NCBI RefSeq assembly: GCF_900103875.1
Contig: NZ_LT629705.1
Span: forward strand, 4,597,001 to 4,661,000
Source: Pseudomonas arsenicoxydans
GTDB taxonomy: Bacteria > Pseudomonadota > Gammaproteobacteria > Pseudomonadales > Pseudomonadaceae
DNA length: 64,000 bases
Direction of reading: 5' to 3'
The notes beneath the pieces are model-generated. The model worked only from the letters and a program-made list of their open reading frames with translations. It had not been told where the DNA came from and did not search any database. The translations under genes were made by a program, and so were the position numbers. Positions 40,675-51,168 of the stretch are shown in pieces. How positions within the stretch are numbered: position 1 is the stretch's first letter; every line of letters starts with the position of its first letter.

Positions 40675-43016
40675 TCGGACCACTTGAACGCTGGGCACTG
40701 TGGCTCGGCTTGGCAATGTTCGCCCAGCTTGCCATCGCCATCGATCTGGATGCGCCGACGCGCCTGCAAGCTGCGCAGATGGTTGTAGCGCAGATCACCG
40801 CCGCACGCATGCCGGGCGCCGTTGTGGTGATCGGCGATGCCACGCACGTGTTTTATCGCCAAGCCTTCGGCCAACGGATGACCACGCCCTCCCCCGAACC
40901 GATGACGCTAAACACCGAGTTCGATCTTGCATCGCTCACCAAGGTCATCGCCACCACCACGGCGATCATGCAACTGGCCGAAGCCCGCCGTATCGACCTG
41001 GATGCACCGGTTGCCCGCTATTGGCCAGCCTTTGCTTCGGGTGGCAAAGCGGCGGTGACGGTGCGCCAACTGCTGGCGCACACCTCGGGACTACGCCCCG
41101 GCTTGCCTGCGCGGCCCCTGTCGGGCGAGCGCAAAGGCGTATTGAGCGCCATCGCGGCGCAGCCTCTGCTTGACGAACCCGGTGCGCGGGTCATCTACAG
41201 TGACCTGAATTTCGTGGTCCTCGGGGAATTGGTCGAACGCATCACCCACCTTTCACTTGATGCCTATTGCCGGACGCACATTTTTGCACCGCTCGGCATG
41301 CGTGACACGCTCTTTGTGCCAGACGCTGGGCGAGTGCCGCGCAGTGCGCCGACCCTCGCCAACAAGGCCGGCCTGCTGCGCGGGCGTGTGCACGACCCAT
41401 TGGCTCAGTGGATGCAGGGCGTCTCCGGGAATGCAGGGCTGTTTTCAACCGCGGATGACCTGTCACGCTTCGCGCAAATGCTACTCAATGATGGCCGCGC
41501 CGGCACCGCGCAGATACTGAGGCCCGCCAGTATCGCCGCGCTGGCGGCTGCGTCCTCGCCGTTCACAAGCGTACCCTGGCGCGGACTTGGCTGGGAGCTG
41601 AGTGCACCGTTGGTGCCCAACCATGACCGCCTCCCGCCCATTGGCGTCATCGGCCATACGGGTTACACCGGCACGGGTCTGTGGATCGACCTGGTCACAC
41701 GCCAATTCATCGTCATATTGACCAATCGTGTGTACCCGGACGATCGTGGCGACGCCCGACCGCTTCGTGCTCAGTTGCTCGCGTTGCTGGCCAGTCACGG
41801 AGCGCCAGCGAGCGCCATGCAGATCGGCCAGGCGCTGCCGTCAGCGATGCCTGCGCTCCTGGCCGCCAAGCGTCTGCCCACCTCCACTGGACCGGTTCAA
41901 ACCGGCATCGACGTGCTCGAGGCGCAACAGTTTGCCCCGCTCGCCGGAAAGCGCGTCGGGCTGATCACCAACCGCAGCGGCTTCGATGCTGCAGGCCGGC
42001 GCACCATCGACGTACTTGCCCATGCGCCAGCCGTCAGGCTGGTCTCACTGTTCTCGCCTGAACACGGGCTCGACAGCGATGTGGACGAACGGGTCGGCGA
42101 CACACGCGACACGGCAACGGGACTGGTCGTGCACAGTCTTTACGGCGCAAAGCAGCGATTCCCGGCCGGGTCACTGCAAGGACTCGATGCGCTGATCTTC
42201 GACATCCAGGATGCCGGCGTACGCTTCTTTACCTATGAAACAACACTCGGCTACGCCCTTGAGGCGGCCGCGGCGAATAACATTCCGTTGTTTGTGCTGG
42301 ACCGGCCCGATCCACTCGGCGCGCAGCGCTTTGGCGGCCCCATGCTGGACAGTCAGCGCGAATCGTTTACCGGCTATTTCCCCGCGCCCTTGCAACCGGG
42401 CATGACCGTCGGTGAGCTGGCGAGCCTTTTCAATCGCTACAAGCACCTCGGGGCGGATCTGCGCGTGGTGCCGATGCAAGGCTACCGGCGCGACATGACC
42501 TTTACCGACACCGGACTCGGCTGGGTGCCGCTGTCGCCGAACCTGCGCACGCTGGCCCAACTCGACCTGTACCCGGATGTCGGCTTGCTGGAAGGTGCGA
42601 ATGTGAGCGTGGGGCGCGGAACGCCGCACCCGTTCGAGTGGCTCGGGGCACCGTGGATCGATGCAACGCGGTTGGCAGGCGCGCTGAATGCGCTGCAGGC
42701 TGGCGCGCATTTCGAGCCGATCGATTTCGTCCCCTCCGAATCGACCTGGCAAGGTCAACTGTGTCATGGCGTCAGCATCGTTCGTGACCAGAGCGCTGAT
42801 CGACGCCCCGTCGCCAGTTTGGGACTGTCATTGCTCGTCAACTTGCATGCGCTGTATCCCACTCAATTCAATCTTGTGGCAACCCGCGGTTCGATCGGCT
42901 CGACATCGGTGTGGCAAGCCATCCGCGACGGCGCTGCGCCGCAGGCCGCACAAGCCTTAGATGCCGCGGCAATGGCGCACTTCGCACGGTTGCGGCAAGA
43001 GAGCCTGCACTATTGA
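40617..43016 (+). CDS. Class C beta-lactamase-fold / NamZ (DUF1343) fusion protein
   Basis: This is a 799-aa secreted two-domain protein. Residues ~45-390 form a serine beta-lactamase/DD-peptidase fold with LASLTK (SxxK) and YSDLN in place of YxN, and HTGYTGTG as the third motif. From about 425 a DUF1343 domain follows (GKRVGLITNRSGFD, FSPEHGL, DIQDAGVRFFTYETTL, SVGRGTPHPFEWLGAPW). This is the family of NamZ, an exo-beta-N-acetylmuramidase. The start overlaps the GH gene by 58 bp and either ATG 40617 or 40626 may be used. Fusion suggests paired peptidoglycan peptide and sugar trimming. Confidence 0.88.
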   Translation: MDVMEPTQSLRSRRSAASLIGPLERWALWLGLAMFAQLAIAIDLDAPTRLQAAQMVVAQITAARMPGAVVVIGDATHVFYRQAFGQRMTTPSPEPMTLNTEFDLASLTKVIATTTAIMQLAEARRIDLDAPVARYWPAFASGGKAAVTVRQLLAHTSGLRPGLPARPLSGERKGVLSAIAAQPLLDEPGARVIYSDLNFVVLGELVERITHLSLDAYCRTHIFAPLGMRDTLFVPDAGRVPRSAPTLANKAGLLRGRVHDPLAQWMQGVSGNAGLFSTADDLSRFAQMLLNDGRAGTAQILRPASIAALAAASSPFTSVPWRGLGWELSAPLVPNHDRLPPIGVIGHTGYTGTGLWIDLVTRQFIVILTNRVYPDDRGDARPLRAQLLALLASHGAPASAMQIGQALPSAMPALLAAKRLPTSTGPVQTGIDVLEAQQFAPLAGKRVGLITNRSGFDAAGRRTIDVLAHAPAVRLVSLFSPEHGLDSDVDERVGDTRDTATGLVVHSLYGAKQRFPAGSLQGLDALIFDIQDAGVRFFTYETTLGYALEAAAANNIPLFVLDRPDPLGAQRFGGPMLDSQRESFTGYFPAPLQPGMTVGELASLFNRYKHLGADLRVVPMQGYRRDMTFTDTGLGWVPLSPNLRTLAQLDLYPDVGLLEGANVSVGRGTPHPFEWLGAPWIDATRLAGALNALQAGAHFEPIDFVPSESTWQGQLCHGVSIVRDQSADRRPVASLGLSLLVNLHALYPTQFNLVATRGSIGSTSVWQAIRDGAAPQAAQALDAAAMAHFARLRQESLHY

Positions 43017-43122
43017 GCGCGTGTGCTGGCCCGGATTTGCCAAAAACACAGCACACCGATTCAATCCCGCCGTTTGAATTTACGTAACCATGGCCTCCTC
43101 ATTCACCCGTAAGGACATCGTC

Positions 43123-43776
43123 ATGGCTATCGCAAAAGCTGTTCCTGGCAAAACCCTGCTGACCCCGACTGACCACACCCTGATCATGATCGATCACCAG
43201 TCGCAGATGTCGTTTGCGACCAAGTCGATCGACGCCGTTACCCTGCGCAACAACGCCGCGCTCGTGGCCAAGGCTGCCCGTGGCTTCAAGGTTTCGACCA
43301 TCCTCACCACCGTTGCGGAAAAGAGCTTTTCCGGCCCGATCTTCGATGAAATCAAGTCGGTGTTCCCGGAACACAACGTTATCGACCGTACCAGCATGAA
43401 CACCTGGGAAGACGAACGCATCGCCGTCGAAGTCAACAAGTTCGGCAAACAGAAGATCGTCCTGGCCGGTCTTTGGACGTCCGTGTGCATCGTCGGCCCG
43501 GCACTGTCGGCCATCGACCAAGGGTTTGAGGTGTACGTGATTGCCGATGCTTGCGGCGACGTCAGCACCGAAGCCCATGAAATGGCCATGCAGCGCATGA
43601 TCCAGCTTGGCGCCCGCCCGATGACCTCGCTGCAATACCTGCTCGAACTGCAGCGCGACTGGGCACGTACCGAAACCTACGACGAAACCGTGAAAACCTC
43701 GATCGCCAACGGTGGCTCGTACGGTCTGGGCCTGATCTACGCCAAAACCATGTTCGGCGCCTCCGAAGGCCACTAA
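43123..43776 (+). CDS. YcaC-like isochorismatase-family hydrolase
   Basis: This is a 217-aa cysteine hydrolase. The catalytic Asp is in IMIDHQSQM, Lys in the AEKSFSGP region, and Cys in LAGLWTSVCIVG, the YcaC variant of the TEVC motif. The YcaC family has a conserved fold but unknown substrates. The ATG at 43123 (MAIAKAVPG) has AAGGA 7 nt upstream, while the in-frame ATG at 43090 does not. An OprD porin follows, often a partner in substrate uptake. Confidence 0.88.
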   Translation: MAIAKAVPGKTLLTPTDHTLIMIDHQSQMSFATKSIDAVTLRNNAALVAKAARGFKVSTILTTVAEKSFSGPIFDEIKSVFPEHNVIDRTSMNTWEDERIAVEVNKFGKQKIVLAGLWTSVCIVGPALSAIDQGFEVYVIADACGDVSTEAHEMAMQRMIQLGARPMTSLQYLLELQRDWARTETYDETVKTSIANGGSYGLGLIYAKTMFGASEGH

Positions 43777-43793
43777 GCGGTTTCATACAAAGC

Positions 43794-43823
43794 CAGCGGC
43801 TGCGGATTTTTACGCAGTCGCTG
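43794..43823. promoter_or_regulatory. Hairpin between YcaC-like gene and porin
   Basis: CAGCGGCTGCG and CGCAGTCGCTG form an 11-bp stem with one G-T pair and an 8-nt loop, 20 bp before the porin start. No U-tract follows it. It may act on porin translation or as a weak attenuator. Confidence 0.4.
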
Positions 43824-43842
43824 CGCCCATGGTGATTGATCG

Positions 43843-45165
43843 ATGAAGTTTGGCAAGCAAGACTTTCGCGCCGGTTTGTCCCTCTGGATACCCGCGCTGT
43901 TCGCCGGCACAGCGCTGGCTGACGAATCCGCACAAGGCTTTCTCGACGGCGCAACGCTTGATGTGCTCAGTCGAAACTTCTATTTGAACAGTGATTACCG
44001 ATCCCCCTCTTCGACTGGTAAAAGCTACAAACAAGAGTGGGCTCAAGGCTTTATCGGCGCTTTTGAATCTGGTTTCACACCAGGGCCAATCGGGTTTGGG
44101 CTCGATGCCCATGCCTTTGCGGGCTTTAAACTGGATAGCGGCAAGGGGCATTCCGGGACGGGATTGCTGCCCGTGGACGATGAAGGCCGCAGCGAAGACA
44201 ACTATTCCAGTGGCGGTGGCGCGCTCAAAATCAAGGCTTCGCGCACCACCTTGGCATTCGGTGAAATGATGGTCGAAACCCCGGTGTTCGACACCGCGGA
44301 CAAGCGCCTGCAACCAGAGTACGCCACCGGTTTTCTGCTCAATAGCCACGAGATCGATGGGGTCAATCTAGTCGCCGGTCATTTCACGGCGTTCAAGAAC
44401 CAGGACAGCTCTTCAAGCAAGGGCAACTTCTATGGTTACGGCGCCAACACCGAGGCCGGCGGTATCAGCTTTGTCGGCACTGACCTGTTCACCCAGAGTC
44501 CTGTCGGCGGTTCGCTCTATGCGTCCCAACTCACCGACACCTGGTATCAGTACTACGCCAACCTGCATCTGAAACAGCCCGGGGTGTTCCTCGACGCCAA
44601 TCTCTACCACACGCGGGACACCGGCGAAGCGCTGGCCGGCGCCATCGACAACACCGCGTTCAGCCTGTCGGGCAAGTACACGGTCGATGCGCACGCCTTC
44701 ACCCTCGCCTATCAGAAAATCAACGGCGACACGCCCTTCGATTTCGTTGGCGGCGATTCGATCTACCTGGCCAACTCGATCAAGTACGCCGACTTCAACG
44801 GCGCCCACGAGCAATCATGGCAAGCACGGTACGACTTCGATTTCAGTACCTTCGGGATTCCCGGCCTGAAATTCATGACGCGGTATGTCACGGGCAGCCA
44901 GATTGACGGCACCCACGCCCCACAGGGCGGCGCCTATAACCCGTTCGATGCGTCGACCGGTGAATACGTGCCGCAACAAGGCGATGGCGGGCGTCATTGG
45001 GAACGCGACATTGACCTGCACTACATCGTGCAATCCGGTGCGGCCAAGGGATTGTCCCTGCAACTGTCCCATGTGTCGCATCGGGCCAACGCGGCCCAGG
45101 CGGGCGATGATATCGACAGGGTGTATGTGGTTATCGAGTACCCGCTGAACTTGGGGCATCTCTGA
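43843..45165 (+). CDS. OprD-family outer-membrane porin
   Basis: This is a 440-aa porin with a signal peptide (GLSLWIPALFAGTALA) and a C-terminal aromatic/hydrophobic strand (VYVVIEYPLNLGHL). Typical OprD strands include LDVLSRNFYLNSDYRS near the N terminus, AFTLAYQKINGD and GLKFMTRYVTGSQID. OprD porins pass small acidic or basic nutrients. The substrate cannot be assigned. It lies downstream of a YcaC-like hydrolase, and tRNA-Sec begins 9 bp past its stop on the other strand. Confidence 0.9.
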   Translation: MKFGKQDFRAGLSLWIPALFAGTALADESAQGFLDGATLDVLSRNFYLNSDYRSPSSTGKSYKQEWAQGFIGAFESGFTPGPIGFGLDAHAFAGFKLDSGKGHSGTGLLPVDDEGRSEDNYSSGGGALKIKASRTTLAFGEMMVETPVFDTADKRLQPEYATGFLLNSHEIDGVNLVAGHFTAFKNQDSSSSKGNFYGYGANTEAGGISFVGTDLFTQSPVGGSLYASQLTDTWYQYYANLHLKQPGVFLDANLYHTRDTGEALAGAIDNTAFSLSGKYTVDAHAFTLAYQKINGDTPFDFVGGDSIYLANSIKYADFNGAHEQSWQARYDFDFSTFGIPGLKFMTRYVTGSQIDGTHAPQGGAYNPFDASTGEYVPQQGDGGRHWERDIDLHYIVQSGAAKGLSLQLSHVSHRANAAQAGDDIDRVYVVIEYPLNLGHL

Positions 45166-45173
45166 GCGGAAAA

Positions 45174-45269
45174 TGGCGGAAGGCAGCCGGAGTCGAACCG
45201 GCCCGGGAACGGATGCCGTCCCCAACCGGGTTTGAAGCCCGGCCGCGCCACCGGGCGCGATTGCCTTCC
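45174..45269 (-). tRNA. selC: tRNA-Sec (anticodon UCA)
   Basis: Minus-strand sequence starts GGAAGGCA and ends TGCCTTCC-G-CCA, giving the long 8-bp acceptor stem typical of tRNA-Sec. The anticodon loop is CTTCAAA, with anticodon TCA. The very long variable arm (GGGACGG...CCGTTCCC) and GGTTCGACTCC T-arm are present. It follows selB, as part of one complete selenocysteine insertion locus. Confidence 0.95.
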
Positions 45270-45275
45270 TTGACG

Positions 45276-47183
45276 TCAGTGATCGTTGGGTTGAGCCAAG
45301 GCATTGTCCAGGCGTATATGACGCTTGTCGCCCATGCGACGGGTCAGGCCGAGCCGGTCGAAGTACTCGAGAATCTGAATGCTGCGCTTGCGTCCCAGGC
45401 CGACTGCATCGCGAAACGCCGTGACCTGAATGACCGGGTTCTGCGCCGCCAGTTGCACAAGCATAGCCGCCAAACGACGCAGGATCGCATCGGTGTAAAA
45501 CAGGTCACGAACGACTTGATGCACCAACCCCAACCTCGCCATTTTGCGCAATAACAGGCGCACCGCCGCTTCGTCATGGCCCAGGTCACGCACCCAAGGC
45601 GCATCGAAACCGGCCTGTTCGAACAGCGGCTGCAGGCGTTGCCAGAGGGCTTGATCCTCTTCGCTCAAGCGCACCTGATGTTGCGGTAAATGCAGCCAAG
45701 GGCCGCTGGCCAGGATGGCGCCACTGGCCAGCAACTCGTCGACCAGGCGGATGAATGTCAGTCGATCCAGCGCTGTTGCGCAGAAGCGCCGAAGTCGATC
45801 CCGGTCTGGTCCCATTTGATCCGGTTCGAGTTGATGAAAGCGCGCCAGATGCTCCAGCAGCGCGGCCTTCGAGGCGTCCCAACGCGCTGCGCTGAACAGC
45901 AACGACCCTTGGCGCGTATTGATCAAACGGATATCGGCCGGCAAAAGCCAGGTGTCACGCGGCCGGTTGAACCGACGCTCAATGCGCTGCGGATCGAGCC
46001 CGGTGTCGCTGTTCACCAACAATGCAGGCAGAACGTCTTCCAGTTCGGTGCATGTCGCGAGCGCCTGTAGCTGCGCCAATCGCTCGGGACTGCGGCGTTG
46101 GCGGGTCGGCGCGAGCGGGTCGAGCACCCGGCCACCGCCCAGGGTGCGTTGCGCGCTCTGGGCGCGCAGAATCAAAGGGTCGCCCTTCACCGCCTGCACC
46201 GGCGCATTCAACAGGATCTGCGCAAACATTCGCTCACCAGGCGCCAGGCTCGAACCCTCCAGCAACGCCACTCGCCCAGTGACATCCTGGGTGCCCAAGT
46301 GAATATGCACCGGCTGAAAATGCTCAAACGCCTTGGGCTCGCTGGCCAGCAAGCGCAGGTCGATATCCAGGCGCTGGGTCGGTGCGTACAGCCACTCGGC
46401 TACCAGCCAGTGGCCACGGTGAATCTGTTCCAACGCCAACCGCTCCGCGCTCAGGTTCAAGGCGACACGCTGCCCCGCCACCGCCGTGTCTGCCGCTTGA
46501 TTTTGCGCGTGCAGTCCTCGCACCCGCACCGCTTTGCCCAACGGACCGAGCGTCAGCGTGTCGCCCACGGCAACCTGTCCGGATAACGCGGTGCCGGTTA
46601 CAACGATGCCGGCGCCGGCCACGCTGAACGCGCGGTCAATCGCCAAACGAAAACCACCGAGGGTGCTGCGCTGATGGACCTCACGTTGTGCGTGAAGCAA
46701 GGCCTGTCGCAACGTCTCGACGCCCTCCCCGGTCACGCTCGACAGTGCAATCTGTGGCGCGTCGGCAAAGGGGCCCGGCGCCAATAATTCTTCGACTTGT
46801 TCGCGCACCGCCTGCACGCGGGCCGGATCAACGCGGTCGCATTTGCTGATTGCCACCAGCGCCTGTGGGATGCCCAGCAGTTCGACAATCGCCAAATGTT
46901 CGCGGGTCTGCGGCATGACGCCGTCATCGGCCGCGACCACCAGCAACGCCAGGTCGATCCCCTGGGCCCCGGCCAGCATATTGTGGGTGAAACGCTCGTG
47001 ACCGGGCACGTCGATAAAACCGGTCAGTGGCGCGCCCGGCTCCAATGCGGCGTAGAGATAGCCGAGGTCAATGGTCATGCCGCGTTCGCGCTCTTCGCGC
47101 CGCCGGTCACCAGCCTGGCCGGTCAATGCCTGGAGCAACGCCGTTTTGCCGTGGTCGATGTGCCCAGCCGTGCCGACAATCAC
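45276..47183 (-). CDS. selB: Selenocysteine-specific elongation factor SelB
   Basis: This is a 635-aa GTPase that carries Sec-tRNA to the ribosome and binds the SECIS hairpin. N-terminal EF-Tu-like G domain motifs are [19 protein letters not shown] and SKCD. Domains II and III follow, then C-terminal winged helices (from about 380) that bind SECIS RNA. The GTG at 47183 overlaps the selA stop (GTGA) and gives the standard start [14 protein letters not shown]. The frame to 47255 lies inside selA. The tRNA-Sec gene lies 7 bp downstream. Confidence 0.95.
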   Translation of the reverse strand: MIVGTAGHIDHGKTALLQALTGQAGDRRREERERGMTIDLGYLYAALEPGAPLTGFIDVPGHERFTHNMLAGAQGIDLALLVVAADDGVMPQTREHLAIVELLGIPQALVAISKCDRVDPARVQAVREQVEELLAPGPFADAPQIALSSVTGEGVETLRQALLHAQREVHQRSTLGGFRLAIDRAFSVAGAGIVVTGTALSGQVAVGDTLTLGPLGKAVRVRGLHAQNQAADTAVAGQRVALNLSAERLALEQIHRGHWLVAEWLYAPTQRLDIDLRLLASEPKAFEHFQPVHIHLGTQDVTGRVALLEGSSLAPGERMFAQILLNAPVQAVKGDPLILRAQSAQRTLGGGRVLDPLAPTRQRRSPERLAQLQALATCTELEDVLPALLVNSDTGLDPQRIERRFNRPRDTWLLPADIRLINTRQGSLLFSAARWDASKAALLEHLARFHQLEPDQMGPDRDRLRRFCATALDRLTFIRLVDELLASGAILASGPWLHLPQHQVRLSEEDQALWQRLQPLFEQAGFDAPWVRDLGHDEAAVRLLLRKMARLGLVHQVVRDLFYTDAILRRLAAMLVQLAAQNPVIQVTAFRDAVGLGRKRSIQILEYFDRLGLTRRMGDKRHIRLDNALAQPNDH

Positions 47184-48601
47184 CCTTGCACCTGCAATTG
47201 ATCGAGTTGCGCCAACCACGCGGCTTCGTCGTCCAGTTGCCGCAGATCCAGCCACAACGCGTCGTCGTCAATCCGGCCCAGCACCGGAATGCTCAACTGG
47301 CGAAACGCTGCCTCAAGCGCCAGCAATTGCCGGCCACGCAGACGCTTGCTGACCAGCGGGCGCAGGCATAACGCCGCGCTGGGCAATCGCGCCACCGGTT
47401 GGCTACCGCTGCCGATCATGCCCAATGCCGGCACCGCGCTGACATTCCATTCCTCTCCCACCGCCTGCGCCAGGGACGGTTGCAAGCGCTCAGCCTGGGC
47501 GAGGATGTCGGCCTGCGCCCGGGTCAGCAGGCGCAAACTCGGCAACCGCTCGGCTAGCCGATCCGGATAGCGGTACAAACCCAACACCGCTTCGAGCGCC
47601 GCCAGGGTCAGTTTGTCGACGCGCAATGCGCGCTTGAGCGGGTTCTTCTTGATCCTGGCGATCAGGTCTTTGCGGCCAACGATCAATCCGGCCTGGGGGC
47701 CGCCCAGTAACTTGTCGCCGCTGAAGGTGACGATGTCCGCGCCGTCGATCAGCGCCTGGCGCACCGTCGGCTCGGCGGGCAAACCCCAGCGAGTCAGGTC
47801 CAGCAAACTGCCACTGCCGAGGTCTTCGAGCAGCGGCAATCCGTGTTTATGCGCCAGCGCCGCCAGTTCCGCGGTCGGCACGCGTGCGGTGAAACCTTCA
47901 ATGTTGTAGTTGCTGGCGTGCACGCGCATCACCAGACCAGTGCGCGGGCCGATGGCCGCTTCGTAATCGCGGGCATGGGTACGATTGGTGGTGCCGACCT
48001 CATGCAACCTGACCCCGGCCCGGGCCATGATGTCGGGAATGCGGAACGCCCCACCGATTTCGATCAGTTCGCCCCGGGAAATAATGCCTTCCTTGCGTGC
48101 GCCCAGGCTGTTGAGCGTCAGCAGCACGGCGGCCGCGTTGTTGTTGACCACCGTCACCGCCTCGGCGCCGGTCAGCTCGCGGATCAGGCCTTCGATCAGG
48201 TCATCGCGGTCGCCGCGCTTGCCGCTGTGCAGATCGAATTCCAGGTTGAGCGGATAGCGTGCGGCCATTTGCACCGCGTCGATGGCTTCCTCCGGCAACA
48301 ACGCGCGACCGAGGTTGGTGTGCAGGACCGTGCCGGTCAGGTTGAACACCCGGCGCACGTGACTGCGTTGCTGGTTCGCCAGGCGTTCGCCGGTTCTGCC
48401 GGCCAGCACCTCAGGGGTGATTTCAACGGCGTCGAGTTGCCCCGAAAGCACCTGCTCGCGCAGGTCATCAAGTAATTGCCGCAGGCTGGCCAGCAGCGCA
48501 TCCCGCCCATAGCGCTCGGCCAATGGCTGGCACGCCGGATGACGCAACAAACTGTCGATGGAAGGCAGCCGCAAGGCTGGGCTGGCGGATCTGGCAGACA
48601 T
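47180..48601 (-). CDS. selA: L-seryl-tRNA(Sec) selenium transferase SelA
   Basis: This is a 473-aa PLP enzyme converting seryl-tRNA-Sec to selenocysteyl-tRNA. The PLP Lys is in [15 protein letters not shown] (about residue 290). Family signatures [27 protein letters not shown] and GEFR-like [11 protein letters not shown] are present. The ATG at 48601 has GGAG 6 nt upstream. It overlaps selB by 4 bp and follows fdhE. Confidence 0.95.
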   Translation of the reverse strand: MSARSASPALRLPSIDSLLRHPACQPLAERYGRDALLASLRQLLDDLREQVLSGQLDAVEITPEVLAGRTGERLANQQRSHVRRVFNLTGTVLHTNLGRALLPEEAIDAVQMAARYPLNLEFDLHSGKRGDRDDLIEGLIRELTGAEAVTVVNNNAAAVLLTLNSLGARKEGIISRGELIEIGGAFRIPDIMARAGVRLHEVGTTNRTHARDYEAAIGPRTGLVMRVHASNYNIEGFTARVPTAELAALAHKHGLPLLEDLGSGSLLDLTRWGLPAEPTVRQALIDGADIVTFSGDKLLGGPQAGLIVGRKDLIARIKKNPLKRALRVDKLTLAALEAVLGLYRYPDRLAERLPSLRLLTRAQADILAQAERLQPSLAQAVGEEWNVSAVPALGMIGSGSQPVARLPSAALCLRPLVSKRLRGRQLLALEAAFRQLSIPVLGRIDDDALWLDLRQLDDEAAWLAQLDQLQVQG

Positions 48602-48651
48602 CAGGCGCTCCCGCAAACGTTGACCGTCGCGCCTGAGTGTAGCCGTTGTGC

Positions 48652-49578
48652 TTAATCGCCTCCCGGAGCGAGCAGAAGATTCGGTGCCGCGCGCAAGTAG
48701 CCTTCCTGCTCCAGGCGCATGTCCAGCATCAGGCTAGTCAGGTCAGCCGAGAGCGCTTCCGCCTCGGCGTCGTTTTCCAGATAAAGCAGTTTCAGGTAGT
48801 GGTGGCAGCCGGGACAGGTTTCGGCGCGCAACGGCGCTTGATTGGCGGCGTGGCGGTCGTCATCGAGGCTGACGTATTCCAGGCCTTTGCTGTGCTCGCA
48901 ATACACACACTTGACCCGCACCACATGCCATTCGCAGGCACACAAAGAGCACACCAGATAACGCAATCCGTTGTATTTACCGCGATGGCGAATCACCCCG
49001 GCCATGGCCGGCGACCCACAGGCCGGGCACTGGCTGAGGCTGTCGCCGGGTTTCAGTGTCAGGTCGGGCGTGCTCAGCAGCCAATGACTCCAGGCAGCCT
49101 GCAACGCGGCACCGAGAAACGGCACAAGCGCTGCCGGCAGCAATGAATATTGGCCACTGACCAAGGCGATCGCCCAGGCCTTGCGTTGCCCGGTATTGGC
49201 ATTGCGCAACGCAGCGATGGCTTGTTCCACAGAGGACTTGGCCGGCGGTTGAAAACGCTGCAACAAGGCATCGAGGTACGGCAACCAGGCGTCCTCGCGC
49301 ACCAGGCTGTCGGCGGCGAACGGCGGTAAACCGTGTTGCTGACAGATGCGCAGGCGTTCGGGATCGAGCGGCGCGGTGTCGGGTGGATCGTCCAGCAGCT
49401 GTTGCTGCATGCGGCACAGGTCGGTCACCAGTCGCAAGTAGTCGGCGAGTGGGTGCCCTTCAGCGAGTTTTTCCAGGCGCTGCGCCCGCAAGGCAAACAG
49501 ATTGATCGGGGGCAAGTGCAAAAACGGCGGTGAAGTCGCCGCCGCTTCGATCTCGCCAGGCTGAAGAATGGTCGCCAA
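48652..49578 (-). CDS. fdhE: Formate dehydrogenase accessory protein FdhE
   Basis: This is a 308-aa cytoplasmic protein needed for assembly of active formate dehydrogenase. Four rubredoxin-like metal Cys pairs are visible in the C-terminal half: [25 protein letters not shown] and CPGCHHYL. It lies between fdnI and selA in the same orientation, separated by small gaps. Confidence 0.94.
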   Translation of the reverse strand: MATILQPGEIEAAATSPPFLHLPPINLFALRAQRLEKLAEGHPLADYLRLVTDLCRMQQQLLDDPPDTAPLDPERLRICQQHGLPPFAADSLVREDAWLPYLDALLQRFQPPAKSSVEQAIAALRNANTGQRKAWAIALVSGQYSLLPAALVPFLGAALQAAWSHWLLSTPDLTLKPGDSLSQCPACGSPAMAGVIRHRGKYNGLRYLVCSLCACEWHVVRVKCVYCEHSKGLEYVSLDDDRHAANQAPLRAETCPGCHHYLKLLYLENDAEAEALSADLTSLMLDMRLEQEGYLRAAPNLLLAPGGD

Positions 49579-49582
49579 GGGC

Positions 49583-50236
49583 TTATCCTTTTTTGCTGAT
49601 CGGCCGGTCGGGATGCTCGTCTCGGGTCACTTCGCGATACCAGAGTTCATGGTGTTTCTTCGCCCAGGCGCGGCTGACCCAGCCATGCACCATGGCGCTG
49701 ATCGAGCCCTTGATCCAGATGCCGGCATAAATGTGCACGATGATGCTCAGCACCAGCACGAAACCCGCCAACGCATGCAGCAGCATCGCCCAGCGAATGG
49801 CGGTGATGCCGAAGTACACGCTGAAGTAGGCGCGCCAGATCACCAGCCCGCTGAACAGCAACACCAGCATGCACAGCAGCAACGTCCAGAACAGCAGTTT
49901 CTGCCCCGGGTTGTACTTGCCGACCGGGGGCACACCCTCTTCTTCATTACGGATCACCCGCCCGATGCGCTTGAGCCACAAGCCGTCATTGCTGATAAAG
50001 AAGTTCGCCCGAAAGAACTGAATCACCAGGCCCAGGAACAGCACAAACATCACCACGCCCATGAACGGGTGCAGGATGCGTGTCCACGGCCCGCCGCCGA
50101 ACAGGTTGCTGAGCCAGAACAGTGCCGGGTGGAACAACGCCAGGCCGGACAGCGCCGCCATGAAAAACAGGATCGCCACCAGCCAGTGATTGGTGCGCTG
50201 GTTGGCGGTGTAGCGAAGGATCTGTTTACGGATCAT
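49583..50236 (-). CDS. fdnI: Formate dehydrogenase gamma subunit, cytochrome b
   Basis: This 217-aa membrane subunit has about four hydrophobic helices. Haem-ligand His residues lie in [34 protein letters not shown] and [13 protein letters not shown]. It passes electrons from the iron-sulfur beta subunit to quinone. It overlaps fdnH by 4 bp. Confidence 0.93.
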   Translation of the reverse strand: MIRKQILRYTANQRTNHWLVAILFFMAALSGLALFHPALFWLSNLFGGGPWTRILHPFMGVVMFVLFLGLVIQFFRANFFISNDGLWLKRIGRVIRNEEEGVPPVGKYNPGQKLLFWTLLLCMLVLLFSGLVIWRAYFSVYFGITAIRWAMLLHALAGFVLVLSIIVHIYAGIWIKGSISAMVHGWVSRAWAKKHHELWYREVTRDEHPDRPISKKG

Positions 50237-51168
50237 GGCCGGTCCTCCCGTTTCGGATCATAGGTATGCACCGATGGATCGACTTCATGCACCGCCGGGT
50301 CTTTGAACGGCGGCAGTTCATCCTCCTCGATCACTTGCGGGCCGATGCGCACGTAATGGAAGAACCCGGCCAACACCGCCAGGCCCATGGCCAACAACCC
50401 CAAGGGCTTGCTCACGCCTTTCCACAAGTGCACCAACGGACTGATCGTCGGGCTGGCCGGCAAACCGGCGTAGAGCGCCGGCGTGTCCGCGTGGTGCAGC
50501 ACATACATCACGTGCGTGCCGCCGACACCTTCGGGGTCGTACAGGCCGGCGTGGTCGAAGCCGCGACTTTTCAGGTCGACGATGCGTTCGGCGGCGTGTT
50601 CCTTCATGTCTTCCTTGCTGCCGAACACGATGGCGCCGGTCGGGCAGGTTTTCACACAGGCCGGTTCCAACCCCACTTCCACCCGGTCCGAACACAAGGT
50701 GCATTTGTACGCCTTGTGATCTTTCTGCGAGATCCGCGGAATGTTGAACGGGCAGCCGGTGATGCAATAGCCGCAGCCGATGCAATGATCCTGATCGAAA
50801 TCGACGATGCCATTGGCGTGCTTGATGATCGCGCCGGGGCTGGGGCACGCCGCCAGGCAACCGGGTTCGGCGCAGTGCATGCAGCCGTCCTTGCGGATCA
50901 GCCACTCCAGATTGCCGGCGTCGGTTTCGTGCTCGGTGAAACGCATCAAGGTCCAAGTGTCGGCGCTGAGGTCCTGAGGGTTGTCGTAGGTGCCGAGGTT
51001 GTGGCCGACCTCGTCGCGCAGCTCGTTCCATTCCGAGCAGGCGACCTGGCAAGCCTTGCAGCCGATGCACTTGGTGGTGTCGATCAGCTTGGCCACTTCC
51101 TCCTGATTGCGCACCGAGGACGGCACGGTGGTGGTGGCCGAACGGGCGATGATGTCTTGGCTGGCCAT
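50233..51168 (-). CDS. fdnH: Formate dehydrogenase beta subunit, iron-sulfur
   Basis: This 311-aa subunit carries four [4Fe-4S] clusters. Cys motifs are [49 protein letters not shown] and [24 protein letters not shown] single C-terminal membrane helix ([18 protein letters not shown]) anchors it. The stop-to-start arrangement with fdnG is contiguous. Confidence 0.94.
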   Translation of the reverse strand: MASQDIIARSATTTVPSSVRNQEEVAKLIDTTKCIGCKACQVACSEWNELRDEVGHNLGTYDNPQDLSADTWTLMRFTEHETDAGNLEWLIRKDGCMHCAEPGCLAACPSPGAIIKHANGIVDFDQDHCIGCGYCITGCPFNIPRISQKDHKAYKCTLCSDRVEVGLEPACVKTCPTGAIVFGSKEDMKEHAAERIVDLKSRGFDHAGLYDPEGVGGTHVMYVLHHADTPALYAGLPASPTISPLVHLWKGVSKPLGLLAMGLAVLAGFFHYVRIGPQVIEEDELPPFKDPAVHEVDPSVHTYDPKREDRP

